This document shows positions 17,149 through 25,276 of a stretch of DNA of 64,000 bases, in pieces; the first letter of the stretch is position 1, and each line of letters starts with the position of its first letter. Location: assembly GCA_963578625.1 (NCBI GenBank), contig CAUZEO010000001.1, positions 1 through 64,000 on the forward strand. Reading direction: 5' to 3'. The translations under genes and the position numbers were made by a program. Origin of the DNA: CAUZEO01 sp963578625. GTDB lineage: Bacteria; Verrucomicrobiota; Kiritimatiellia; SLOV01. Below the pieces are notes generated by a model. It saw only the letters and a list, made by a program, of their open reading frames with translations, made no database searches and was not told where the DNA came from.

Positions 17149-17545
17149 AGCGAAGTTTGTTCCACCCCTGCTCCTCCTGCTTCGGAGGTCCCGGCGGAGG
17201 AGGGCTGAAGGCATAGTAGTAGCAGAGGTCTCCCGGGCCCTCATTGATCGACTGGTGCCGGACTCCCGCCGGAATGTACACCGTCATCCCCTCCCGGACC
17301 GTATACTCCTCGTCTTCCAGCAAAAGTTTCCCTTCGCCGCAGACAACATAATAAATCTCCGCCTCCTTCGGATGAACATCCGGTTCCGACCGGTTGCCCG
17401 GCGTCAACCGCCACAATCCGGCGCAGATGTCTTTCGCACCGCACGCGTCCTCTCCAATCAGCAGGGATACCGTGCGGGACCCGTCGGGGGCCTGCCACAA
17501 TTCCTGTTGTTCCGGGTCAATAACACAATTCTCATACTTGGGCAT
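17147..17545 (-). CDS. cupin-domain protein
   Basis: A single-domain cupin of 132 residues. The first cupin motif is seen in PDVHPKEAEIYYVVCGEGKLLL (residues about 55-76), where one His and one Glu could bind metal. The second is TVYIPAGVRHQSIN (about 88-102) with the motif's His. A strong AAAGGAGAG site precedes the ATG. Such small cupins are isomerases, epimerases or binding proteins for sugars and organic acids. It stands in the operon between an SDR and an aldo/keto reductase and may act on the same intermediate. Its last codons abut a dispersed repeat. Which reaction it catalyses, if any, is unknown. Confidence 0.85.
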   Translation of the reverse strand: MPKYENCVIDPEQQELWQAPDGSRTVSLLIGEDACGAKDICAGLWRLTPGNRSEPDVHPKEAEIYYVVCGEGKLLLEDEEYTVREGMTVYIPAGVRHQSINEGPGDLCYYYAFSPPPPGPPKQEEQGWNKLR

Positions 17546-17568
17546 GCTGACTCTCCTTTATTATAGAA

Positions 17569-18324
17569 TTACACGAGAAGGGACCCGCCATTGACATGAA
17601 GGGTTGCGCCGGTCACATAGGTCGATCGCCCGGACACCAGGTAGAATACCGCGTCCGCGATCTCGCGCGCAGTGCCCTGGCGCTTCAAGGGCGCCGCTTC
17701 TTTAAATTCCTGCTTCTGGCACTCCCCGAAGCTGTCGGTCATCGGGGTGTCGATCGATCCCGGCGCGATTGCATTTACCAGGATCCCGTCCTTCGCATGT
17801 ACTTTCGCGGCAGACTTGGTCATGGCGATCATGCCCGCCTTGCTCGCGCCATAGGCCGGATGTGCGCAGACACTCCCGAGCACGGCCCCGGCCGACGAAA
17901 TGTTGACCACCCGCCCGTACTTCCTTGCCTGCATGTGGGAAAGAACAGCCTTGAAACAGATGAACGCGGAATTCAAGTTCGTGTTGATGACATGATTCCA
18001 GTTGTCCAATGTCGTATCCGCCCACGTCGTCGTCGGCGCGATCCCGGCGACGTTCACCAGGATATCGATACGTTCAAACCGCTCTATGGTGGAGGCGACC
18101 ATGCGGTTGACCTCATCTTCCCTGGAAACGTCCGTCGCGGAAACCAGTACCTCCGTGGAAGTCTTTCCGCGCACGGAATCTCCCACAACCTCCAGGCCGT
18201 CTGCATTGATGTCGGCCAACGTAAGTCCGGAAATGCCCTCCTCTGCAAGCACCTCGGCCACGGCTTTGCCAATGCCGGAAGCGGCACCGGTGACAATCGC
18301 AACTTGACTGGTTAGTTCATCCAT
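17569..18324 (-). CDS. short-chain dehydrogenase/reductase
   Basis: A 251-residue classical SDR. The cofactor motif TGAASGIG is at residues 12-19, NVAG at about 91-94, the catalytic Ser at about 143-144 (VNISSAG), and Tyr158 and Lys162 in YGASKAG. The C-terminus has the usual TGATLHVNGG. Start ATG at 18324; the first 8 bp overlap the end of the nitrilase gene, which supports co-translation. It is a likely sugar or hydroxy-acid dehydrogenase. It is one of two SDRs in this cluster (the other is 24042-24800), and they are not close copies. Confidence 0.92.
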   Translation of the reverse strand: MDELTSQVAIVTGAASGIGKAVAEVLAEEGISGLTLADINADGLEVVGDSVRGKTSTEVLVSATDVSREDEVNRMVASTIERFERIDILVNVAGIAPTTTWADTTLDNWNHVINTNLNSAFICFKAVLSHMQARKYGRVVNISSAGAVLGSVCAHPAYGASKAGMIAMTKSAAKVHAKDGILVNAIAPGSIDTPMTDSFGECQKQEFKEAAPLKRQGTAREIADAVFYLVSGRSTYVTGATLHVNGGSLLV

Positions 18325-19279
18325 TACGAAGTGGCCCCAGGTCTCCGAAACTTCCCGGAGGCTTCCCTCTGAATTCGGGGCTCCGGCAGCGCAATTCCCT
18401 CGCCCTTTCGAAGTAGTCCGTCTTCAATTCTATCCCATACTCCTTCGCCAGGTCCTCCGCGCTACGATCCGCGAGGTACGACGTGATCAACACATTTTCC
18501 TCTTTGTCCATTTTCACGATCGTCACACCCCCTCCGAGGTCACCCTCCATTGCTGCGATCTGCTCCTCGTTCCAATTGGCGTGGGCGACAACGAAATCCA
18601 AGCCGATTTCGGCAGTCACGATCGGTCGGTCTTTACTACTCTCCGTCAACCAGCGCCCCAGCGGATCGACTACAAATCCTCCCTGGTACCCACCTTCGCC
18701 GGTCACCTGCGCGGAGGCGATGTAGTATTGATTCTGGATCGCGCGAACGATGTTGTGCGCACCGGCATGGTAAAAGGAGGGGAAGAGAACGAGCTTGGCA
18801 TGATGCTCCCCCAGGCCGTTCATGATCTCATCGAAATTCATATCGAAGCAAGTGGCGGCGCCGATGCGCCCCCAGGGGGTGTCGAACACCTTCACCTCCT
18901 CCCCCGGTACCACGCCGGCCGCTAACTCGCCGGTTGTCGGAAACATCTTGTCGTACACCCCGATGAGATCGCCCTTGTCATCGATCAGGAACATGGAGTT
19001 CCGATAACCGACCTCATCTTTCGAAAACGTCCCCCCGGCAACCCATGTACCGTGCTGGTTTGCGATCGCTCCCAGCCGATCCGTCAACGGACCGGGCAGA
19101 GAATCCGCAACCGGCAGCGCCTCCTCGATCGGTATCCCGAAATACGGGAAGAGCTCCGGCAAAAGCACCAGGTCCGGGGATTCCGCGAGCGCAACCTCGA
19201 GATGCTGTACCGCAACATCGACGTTCTCCTCAATCGAGCGAACATCGCTGTACTTCAGACTGACGGTGGAAATCTTCAT
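18317..19279 (-). CDS. carbon-nitrogen hydrolase (nitrilase superfamily)
   Basis: A 320-residue enzyme with the full nitrilase-superfamily triad: Glu42 in LLPELFPYFG, Lys111 in YDKMFPTTGE and Cys144 in AATCFDMNF. These proteins hydrolyse amides, carbamoyl groups or nitriles to acids and ammonia. The ATG at 19279 overlaps the stop of the PhyH gene by 4 bp (ATGA), and the end overlaps the SDR by 8 bp. The C-terminal extension after the core fold (ELKTDYFERARELRCRSPEF) is longer than in minimal members. It points to an amide-containing intermediate in the pathway; that is inference. Confidence 0.9.
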   Translation of the reverse strand: MKISTVSLKYSDVRSIEENVDVAVQHLEVALAESPDLVLLPELFPYFGIPIEEALPVADSLPGPLTDRLGAIANQHGTWVAGGTFSKDEVGYRNSMFLIDDKGDLIGVYDKMFPTTGELAAGVVPGEEVKVFDTPWGRIGAATCFDMNFDEIMNGLGEHHAKLVLFPSFYHAGAHNIVRAIQNQYYIASAQVTGEGGYQGGFVVDPLGRWLTESSKDRPIVTAEIGLDFVVAHANWNEEQIAAMEGDLGGGVTIVKMDKEENVLITSYLADRSAEDLAKEYGIELKTDYFERARELRCRSPEFRGKPPGSFGDLGPLRNG

Positions 19280-20079
19280 CCGGCAGCCGTGGTCTCGATT
19301 TCCTTCAATTGCCGTTGCCCGACAAGTTTGACTTCCGCATCCGCGGTTTTTTCGAAAGAGACGCGATTGTCGACATGCGCCTTGGAATTATTCACCGAGA
19401 CATTGCTCATCGTCGTGTAGCAACTGATAAACGACCAGCGCGCCTGCGCGCTCTTGTTGGCATCGGAGCGGTGCAGCATATTCCCGTGAAAAAACAGGGC
19501 GGTACCCGGATCCATCTCACAATATACTAGTTCAAGATGCTTCAACGCGTCCTCCACCCGCTTCAAATCGGCGCCGGCCTGAGTTCCGGCTTTTCCGTGC
19601 TCGACGCGGCCCATCCGGTGAGACCCGCGGATGACCTGCAGGCAACCATTCTCTTTCGTCGCCCGGTTGACCGCGATCATGCAGCTCGCCGTATCGGGAA
19701 ACAGCAGACCGTCGTAATCGTCCTGGTACCAGTAGCCGTAGTCCTGGTGCCATTCCCACGCGCCGCCCACATGCGGATCTTTCAGCATCATCTTGTGGTG
19801 AAAGTGGTACACCTTGTCCCGCAGCACCTGCTCGAGCGGGTTGACGATCCGCTCGCACTTCGCGAATGCGCTAAACACATCGTCCCCCAGTTCCTCGGTA
19901 AGCCAGATCCGGCTGACTCCGCCCTCGGCATCGCGGTCGGCGTAGGAATCTCGGGCGACCTGCTCGCTCTTCTCGGTGATGCGCTGCAGGAGCTCGACCT
20001 CCTCGGAGTCGAAGAGTCCTTCGACGAAGAGAACGCCATCGCGGTCAAATTGTCGAATCTGTTGTTCAGTCAGTGTCAT
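19276..20079 (-). CDS. phytanoyl-CoA dioxygenase (PhyH) family protein
   Basis: A 267-residue Fe(II)/2-oxoglutarate oxygenase. The facial triad is seen as His111 and Asp113 in WEWHQDYGYWY and the distal His in FFHGNMLHRSDAN (His203 most likely), with Arg214 for 2-oxoglutarate in ARWSFISCY. The frame is open to 20127, but the ATG at 20079 begins the usual helix (MTLTEQQIRQFDRDGV). It overlaps the preceding PD-(D/E)XK-like gene by 14 bp and the nitrilase by 4 bp. It would hydroxylate a small substrate in the cytoplasm. It is distinct from the two shorter PhyH paralogues at 56502 and 59414. Confidence 0.92.
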   Translation of the reverse strand: MTLTEQQIRQFDRDGVLFVEGLFDSEEVELLQRITEKSEQVARDSYADRDAEGGVSRIWLTEELGDDVFSAFAKCERIVNPLEQVLRDKVYHFHHKMMLKDPHVGGAWEWHQDYGYWYQDDYDGLLFPDTASCMIAVNRATKENGCLQVIRGSHRMGRVEHGKAGTQAGADLKRVEDALKHLELVYCEMDPGTALFFHGNMLHRSDANKSAQARWSFISCYTTMSNVSVNNSKAHVDNRVSFEKTADAEVKLVGQRQLKEIETTAAG

Positions 20080-20821
20080 CTGGTTGAGAATCCGAAAAGC
20101 TGAAATTTCGACGCAAGGAGTTCTCACTCAAGGCCGGCAGGTCTTTGGGGTAAACGGATATAAGCCGCTTCCCCTCCTGCTGGTAAAGCATCTTTTTCTT
20201 ATACATGCTCATATTGTATTGCGGGGTGTCCATGCCCCAATACTCGATGTACACATCCAGTTCAGAAAGATAAAAATCCGGACGGATCTGGAATTCCTTA
20301 ATGATCCGATACTTGGTGTCATATCGGTACGCAAGGCCCTGAGCCGTCAGCCATTCGGCGATCTTACCCTCGCCCTCGGACTGCACAAGCGTTCCATCGC
20401 GAGCCTCGACGGTCTTGTTGATCTCGACCTGGGTTTCGAAGTTTCGTCGTTCCAGGAATACCTCGTCGAAACAGCGGTCGTAGAAGACGCGTTGAAAAGC
20501 TTCGCTGGAGCGGCCATGCTCCTCGGGCGAGACTGCGGTGTTGCAGCGCTGGCAGCGGTGCTTAACGCCGGCTTCGGTATCTTGAGAAGCCAGGTCAATG
20601 GCATCTGCAGTGGTCTTCGCGGCAGCGCGGACATAGTCGCGGCTCGCGGGGTTTCGCGCGAGGTCGCGGAGATCGTTGACCTGGGCTTGCGCCTCAGCGC
20701 CAAATTTTTTCAGCGCGCGGATCGCGTATTGCTGCGTCTGCGCATGCGGCCCTTTCAGCGCAATCGGCGCCAGCGCCGCTTGGTGCTCTTTGGGTAGCAT
20801 CGGGCTTTTCATGGCGTCCAT
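20066..20821 (-). CDS. zinc-ribbon and PD-(D/E)XK nuclease-like protein
   Basis: A protein of about 251 residues from the ATG at 20821 (another ATG is 3 codons later). The middle has a zinc-ribbon-like segment, HRCQRCNTAVSP followed by YDRCFDEVFLERR, with three cysteines in view. The C-terminal third fits the PD-(D/E)XK core: YRYDTKYRI, RPDFYL (Asp), DVYIEYWGM (Glu), then a lysine-rich helix and a final strand GKRLISVYPKD. This pattern is known from nuclease domains attached to helicases. The N-terminal part is helical. It overlaps the PhyH gene by 14 bp, so it belongs to the metabolic operon despite its very different apparent role. The 160 bp before it (20822-20981) hold no gene I can support. 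Confidence 0.65.
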   Translation of the reverse strand: MDAMKSPMLPKEHQAALAPIALKGPHAQTQQYAIRALKKFGAEAQAQVNDLRDLARNPASRDYVRAAAKTTADAIDLASQDTEAGVKHRCQRCNTAVSPEEHGRSSEAFQRVFYDRCFDEVFLERRNFETQVEINKTVEARDGTLVQSEGEGKIAEWLTAQGLAYRYDTKYRIIKEFQIRPDFYLSELDVYIEYWGMDTPQYNMSMYKKKMLYQQEGKRLISVYPKDLPALSENSLRRNFSFSDSQPDDTD

Positions 20822-20981
20822 CCATCCACTCGCTGCCGCTCGCCGACTCGAAAGCCGGTCGCATCGGCAAGCGAAACGAGTCGGTGCGTGTTCTTTTCCA
20901 GCCAATTCATCCGCAGTCCACCTACTCGAATCCAGACGAAAAGTCGAGAGTTGGCCTGAAAATAGAGCGCTTTCCACAACC

Positions 20982-23189
20982 TCAAGCAAACTTCAAGAAT
21001 GAATCTTCACACGTCAGCTCGTAAATCCGAACATCCGTCGCCGGCAACGCGGCAAGCAACTTGCCGTCCTCGATGCAGGTTTCCCCACTGGAAAGCCATT
21101 CGTGGCAGGACTCGATTTGCGTGCCCTTCACCTCGACCGTACCGTCCCACGGCGCTTCGGCATTGTTGATCAGCGTGACCAGGAGCTTGTAGGGATCATC
21201 CGTTACATTCACGATCGACTGGATCGGCCGCCCCTTGATCTTGATGAGCGTATAGGATTCCAGCACGGATCCCACGATCTCCTGCACCACCTTCAGGAAA
21301 TTCACTGGGGGGAACGGCCGGCCCCGGATAAAGTCGTTCCGGTAGCTCATGTCCCAGGGCAGGTCCTCCCGCTTGTGCCAGACGTAGTCGGGCCGCTCGC
21401 CGTTGGCCCAGAACACCGGCGTCACAACAAACACATGGCCGTCACCCACCTTGTTCAAGCACACGAGCGGATGTCCCGCGTCGTTCGTTGCCAACACTTC
21501 CGCGCCGTCAGTCTCCACCAGGTCGTAAACGTATTCGGCCTCACGATAGGTTTTGCCGGTGACGAGGCTTTTTGCCGTGGCGTCCTTCAGGTCCTTGTCC
21601 TTCACCGTCACGCCCGCGAGGTCCGCGATGCCGCCGGTCATCTGCCGAGTACACAGGACGACCGAGCGGCCGGAGCGCACGAATGCTTCCAGGTTCGCCG
21701 CGAAACCCGCGTCGTCGGGCATCTGTCCCAACAGCACCACGGCCTGGTACTTCTTCAATGCGTCCTCCGACGCATTGTGCAGGAGCACGTCGAAAGAATC
21801 GCCGAACGGGGTGGGGGTCAGGCAGCCGCGCTGATTTGGCGCATAGGCGTACTCGCCATACCCGGGATAAACCCAGTGGAAAAACTGGTCGATCTGGAAG
21901 TCACCCATATTGTAGGGGATGTTGCCCCATACCCGTTCCGGTTCACTCTGCCCCAGGCCCTTGTGAATGGGCGGGCACCAGCCGTGATGGAAATCCAGAA
22001 CCAGGGCCACTGGTGAGTACTGCACGCCTCGATTCGGACGCGCGCGCGTGATCCAGACCCACTTGCGGAATTCCCGGCCGAACGGGGTAAGGTTGTGCTC
22101 GAGATCGGAACCCCGGTGCAGGTTTCTCCGCTGCACGTCCGACGCCACGTCGCACACCGATGCGTTCTCCCGCTCCACCGGCAAATCGGGCCGGACGCCT
22201 TCCGCCTCGATTCCGGAGAAGTCCTTGGGCAGACCGCACATGTCGTCGTAGAAGAGTCCGCCCTCCGTGCCGCACAGACTGAATCCATACATGTACGCAG
22301 CAAACCAGAGCCGCTTGGCCAGGTGGGTGGAAATTCCGCCGTCGGGGTAGCCGTATTGAAATTCGATTTTGATGCCCCGGCCTTCTTTCGGGTAGCACTT
22401 GGTACCATAGAAATCAGGCTTCTGCTCGATGCTCGGGATGAACATCGAGATGTGCCCATGTGTGAGCAGGTCGTACTGGCGGGAAGCGCCCCGCAGAAAC
22501 GCGCATCGCATGATGCTGCTCTGCAGGCCGGTGCCGAGCTCCAGCCCAATCATGCGATGATTCAGTTCCGCATAATAGTGCGAAAATCCCAGGCTCCCGA
22601 TGGTGACCACGTAATGGTGAAACATCACGTCCAGGGTATCGCGGGAAAATCGAACAAAATCCTCGTAGGCTTCCTTCCGGCTGCGTTCCGGAGATTGTTT
22701 GGGCCAATTAAAGGAGCCGAAGACATATTGGCCAAGGTACTCCCCATCCTGCTCCCCGTTCTCCCACCCGAGAAACCGCGGGCCGAAGGTTTCCATCAGG
22801 AATTCCTGCACATCATCGGGCACCACCATTTCGCCGGAGCCCAGGTTGAAAGGAATGCCGTGGCGGATGCCCCAGATGCTGTTGATGATCAGCCCTTTCT
22901 CGGCATACTTTTTCGCAATCTCGCGCCACCCCGGCTCCTCGCCGTCCTGCGGCCGGTTCACCCACATCCAGGCGGTGAATGGCCGGATGGCGGTGGCAAA
23001 GTCATAGTCGAACATCGCGTTGTAGATCAGGTAATCGTTCCACCCCATCTGCACGCTCTCCTGGAAGTCTTTGGGAAGATCCCGCCTGGCCACCGGCTTC
23101 GGCTCGACCTGGTTGTACCGGGGGCTGTCCTCCGGCGTGATGGGCTTGTTGGGGATCGGGTGCAGGGTCAGTTCGGGCAACGTGGACAT
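20982..23189 (-). CDS. ~735-residue glycosidase-like family, copy A
   Basis: A 735-residue protein with no signal peptide and a strong AGGAGAG site. It is one of three intact paralogues here (39616, 50507) plus a fossil (28450). Residues about 45-450 look like a TIM barrel; candidate acidic catalytic sites conserved in all three are GWENGEQD (141-148) and TEGGLFYDD (308-316). Residues about 455-600 resemble the flavodoxin/GATase-like trimerisation domain of GH42 (YQAVVLLGQMPDD, RSVVLCTRQM, FVVTPVFWANGE). A C-terminal beta domain (640-735) ends in DVRIYELTCEDSFLKFA. I know no name for this family; clan GH-A-like activity is inference. The 122-bp leader is nearly identical to that of copy C. 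Confidence 0.72.
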   Translation of the reverse strand: MSTLPELTLHPIPNKPITPEDSPRYNQVEPKPVARRDLPKDFQESVQMGWNDYLIYNAMFDYDFATAIRPFTAWMWVNRPQDGEEPGWREIAKKYAEKGLIINSIWGIRHGIPFNLGSGEMVVPDDVQEFLMETFGPRFLGWENGEQDGEYLGQYVFGSFNWPKQSPERSRKEAYEDFVRFSRDTLDVMFHHYVVTIGSLGFSHYYAELNHRMIGLELGTGLQSSIMRCAFLRGASRQYDLLTHGHISMFIPSIEQKPDFYGTKCYPKEGRGIKIEFQYGYPDGGISTHLAKRLWFAAYMYGFSLCGTEGGLFYDDMCGLPKDFSGIEAEGVRPDLPVERENASVCDVASDVQRRNLHRGSDLEHNLTPFGREFRKWVWITRARPNRGVQYSPVALVLDFHHGWCPPIHKGLGQSEPERVWGNIPYNMGDFQIDQFFHWVYPGYGEYAYAPNQRGCLTPTPFGDSFDVLLHNASEDALKKYQAVVLLGQMPDDAGFAANLEAFVRSGRSVVLCTRQMTGGIADLAGVTVKDKDLKDATAKSLVTGKTYREAEYVYDLVETDGAEVLATNDAGHPLVCLNKVGDGHVFVVTPVFWANGERPDYVWHKREDLPWDMSYRNDFIRGRPFPPVNFLKVVQEIVGSVLESYTLIKIKGRPIQSIVNVTDDPYKLLVTLINNAEAPWDGTVEVKGTQIESCHEWLSSGETCIEDGKLLAALPATDVRIYELTCEDSFLKFA

Positions 23190-23311
23190 GGCTCTCTCCT
23201 GTAGGCGAATTTTAAACTCCGGAAAATCTGCCCTAGCCTTGGAAGGATGTCGAGAATTTCACTCACGCCCTATAGATTACTTCGCCTTGGCCATGCGGAG
23301 AACAAATTGTC
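23190..23311 (-). promoter_or_regulatory. conserved leader of copy A
   Basis: These 122 untranslated bases between the MBL gene and copy A recur at 52712-52833 before copy C with about six differences. The first coding bases after the start codon differ far more. Near the start is the ribosome-binding site, and AATCTATAGG and TTTAAAATTC are the AT-rich segments that could be -10 elements; no convincing -35 was found. The conservation may mean a control region or a recent copy event. Confidence 0.45.
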
Positions 23312-24031
23312 TCATTCGGGATATTCCGGGTCATGGCCTGTGATGACAGGAGCGTTCAGTCGGCGGATGCGTGCCAATCCCTGGAAACAGGCCTGCAGGT
23401 CGCAGTTGTAACCCGGCGGCACGTCGTCGCGTAGATTCCGCGGGGTAAGCGCCACGTCACTGGTGAGAACCAACGGACCGGCGTCGGTCTGCACCATGAC
23501 CGCCTGGGAACCCATGGTGTGACCGCCCAGCAGCAGCACGTTGATGCCGGGCAGGACTTCGGCATCGCCATCGAGGACGACCAGCCGGTCGGCACACCCT
23601 TTCAGGTGGGAATGCACGACGTCCACAAATGCGTGGGCCGCGAACCAGGGGTGGGGCGGATCAACGATCACATCCAACTCCCTGCGTTGGATGTACAGCC
23701 GCGCCTGGTCAAATGCCTTCACCACGGGCGAGCAGTGATCCCAATGCAGATGAGTGAAGATGATGTCGGTCACCTGGGAAGGCTCAACCTGGGCTTGTTT
23801 GAGAAGGTTCAGCGGGCGGGTGGCTTCGGTCTGCCCCATATCGGGATTGAATGCCGCACCGTCGGCCTGGTCACAGCCGACGTCCACCAGCACCGTTCGC
23901 TGGTTGTTCCGGATCAGCGTAAAGCGGTATTTCAAAGTGATGCTGCGCATCGGATCACCCAAAAAGTAGACGCGTGCTTCCGGTTCGATGCTGCGTCCGA
24001 AAACCAGCGACTTGATCCGGTATGTGCTCAC
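23312..24031 (-). CDS. MBL-fold metallo-hydrolase
   Basis: A 239-residue metallo-beta-lactamase-fold hydrolase. The metal motif HxHxDH is THLHWDHC (residues 93-100), with the further ligands in LLGGHTMGSQ and VLTSDVAL and a final His in VITGHDPEY. The layout is close to the N-acyl-homoserine lactonase / lactone hydrolase group. The frame is open far upstream, but the GTG at 24031 begins the fold and lies 10 bp after the stop of the SDR; upstream codons overlap that gene. It would open a lactone, for example a sugar lactone made by the dehydrogenases of this operon. A truncated copy is present at 52834-53121. Confidence 0.88.
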   Translation of the reverse strand: MSTYRIKSLVFGRSIEPEARVYFLGDPMRSITLKYRFTLIRNNQRTVLVDVGCDQADGAAFNPDMGQTEATRPLNLLKQAQVEPSQVTDIIFTHLHWDHCSPVVKAFDQARLYIQRRELDVIVDPPHPWFAAHAFVDVVHSHLKGCADRLVVLDGDAEVLPGINVLLLGGHTMGSQAVMVQTDAGPLVLTSDVALTPRNLRDDVPPGYNCDLQACFQGLARIRRLNAPVITGHDPEYPE

Positions 24032-24041
24032 CTCCGCAGCC

Positions 24042-24800
24042 TCACAGCATATACCCGCCATCCACAGGCACCAAAACGCCGGTGGTCCAGTCCGCGCCGC
24101 CGCCCGCCAGGTGAACCACGATGGCTGCAATATCTTCGGGCCGGCCCAATCGCCCCGCGGGCGTAGAGCGGATGATGCCGTCCCGGACGCCGGGGCCGGC
24201 CAACTGCTCACGGTTGATCTCTGTTTCCACCGTGCCGGGAAGCACGGCGTTGACCTGAATGTTGTACGGCGCCAGGGCCACGGCCAGGGCCCGGGTCAGC
24301 ATGTTCGCCGCCGCCTTGGAAGCACAATACACTACCTGTTGCGGGCTGGTCACCCCCTCGCCGGAAATGGACGTGATGTTGATGATCTTTCCGCTGCCGC
24401 GCGGCTTCATGTGCTCGGCCGCTGCCTGGGACAGCAGCAGCAGGGCGCGCGCGTGGAGATCAAAAGCAAGGTTCCATTGCTCCGGGGTCGATTCGAACAC
24501 ATCGGCAAGGATAGCGACACCCGCGTTGTTGACTAGAATATCCAGCGCCCCCAGCTGATCGATGGTCTGTTGGACGAGCCACGCGGCACTCTCGACCCGG
24601 GTCAAATCGGCCTCCAGGAAAATGGCTCTGCGGTGCACCGCGCGAATTCGATCGGCGACCTGCTCTCCACGCTCACGGTCCTGGAAACCGTGCACCGCGA
24701 CATCCGAGCCGGCCGCGGCCAGTGCCCCGGCAATGGCCGCCCCGATGCCGCGCGAACTGCCCGTTACCAGGGCAACTTTGCCCTCGAGTTGCATGCTCAA
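24042..24800 (-). CDS. short-chain dehydrogenase (FabG-like)
   Basis: A 252-residue SDR. The cofactor motif TGSSRGIG is at residues 13-20, NNAG at 91-94, the catalytic Ser in NITSISG (about 144), and Tyr158 and Lys162 in YCASKAA. The C-terminus reads GVLVPVDGGYML. The ATG at 24800 overlaps the stop of the PPC-domain gene by 4 bp, which fixes the start. It is followed after 10 bp by the MBL hydrolase. A dehydrogenase next to a lactonase-like hydrolase fits oxidation of a sugar to a lactone followed by ring opening. Confidence 0.92.
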   Translation of the reverse strand: MSMQLEGKVALVTGSSRGIGAAIAGALAAAGSDVAVHGFQDRERGEQVADRIRAVHRRAIFLEADLTRVESAAWLVQQTIDQLGALDILVNNAGVAILADVFESTPEQWNLAFDLHARALLLLSQAAAEHMKPRGSGKIINITSISGEGVTSPQQVVYCASKAAANMLTRALAVALAPYNIQVNAVLPGTVETEINREQLAGPGVRDGIIRSTPAGRLGRPEDIAAIVVHLAGGGADWTTGVLVPVDGGYML

Positions 24801-25276
24801 GACTTTTTGGGTGTGGGATGAAAAACAACCGCATTGGCCTGGGGATCGAACTCACGCAGGAACGTGACCCCGTCGATCTTGCAGATGATCGCGTCAGCCG
24901 TAGTGGTGACCGTGGCGCTTCCTTTGACCAGGTCCCCGCCATATAACCTTTCCTCGTCGACTACCGATACGTGAAGGTGGATTTCCAGCTGGCCGTCCTC
25001 GCGGGTGCAGACCATGCCCTGCCCGCCGGTGAAGGCAACCGGATGAGGCACTTCGATCTGCTTGGGTCCCACCCCGGACGGACTGCTTTTGTCCGCGACC
25101 GGAACGATCAGTTTCACGGCGTCGGCGCCGCCGATGAGAACCTCGATGGAACCGGCAGTGATTTCCTTTTCCCGGCATACTTCCAGCAGCCCTTCGGTGA
25201 CATCTACCCCGGGCCGTAATCGCACCGCGATCAACTCTGATGTCCGTCCTTCTGCTACTAATGCATTCTGGTTCAT
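24797..25276 (-). CDS. PPC (DUF296) domain protein
   Basis: A 159-residue single-domain protein of the PPC/DUF296 family. Typical features are GVDVTEGLLEVCREKEITAG (residues about 23-42), a glycine-rich middle, IHLHVSVVDEE (paired His, about 98-108) and YGGDLVKGSATVTTTADAII (about 111-130), the usual GGHL-type turn and following strand. In bacteria these are small trimeric proteins of unknown function; in plants the domain accompanies AT-hooks. It overlaps its neighbours by 4 bp on both sides. Its place among dehydrogenases suggests a metal- or metabolite-binding role in the same pathway. Confidence 0.85.
   Translation of the reverse strand: MNQNALVAEGRTSELIAVRLRPGVDVTEGLLEVCREKEITAGSIEVLIGGADAVKLIVPVADKSSPSGVGPKQIEVPHPVAFTGGQGMVCTREDGQLEIHLHVSVVDEERLYGGDLVKGSATVTTTADAIICKIDGVTFLREFDPQANAVVFHPTPKKS

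Noticed and set aside
17071..17244. N-terminal extension of the aldo/keto reductase to 17244
   Set aside because: The extra codons cover a dispersed repeat and the end of the cupin gene; the family starts at 17070.
20822..20989. N-terminal extension of the nuclease-like protein
   Set aside because: Extra residues are Arg/Ser-rich without structure and reach into the end of copy A; the ATG at 20821 is simpler.
24032..24211. N-terminal extension of the MBL hydrolase to 24211
   Set aside because: It would overlap the SDR by 170 bp and has no hydrolase character; the GTG at 24031 fits spacing and fold.
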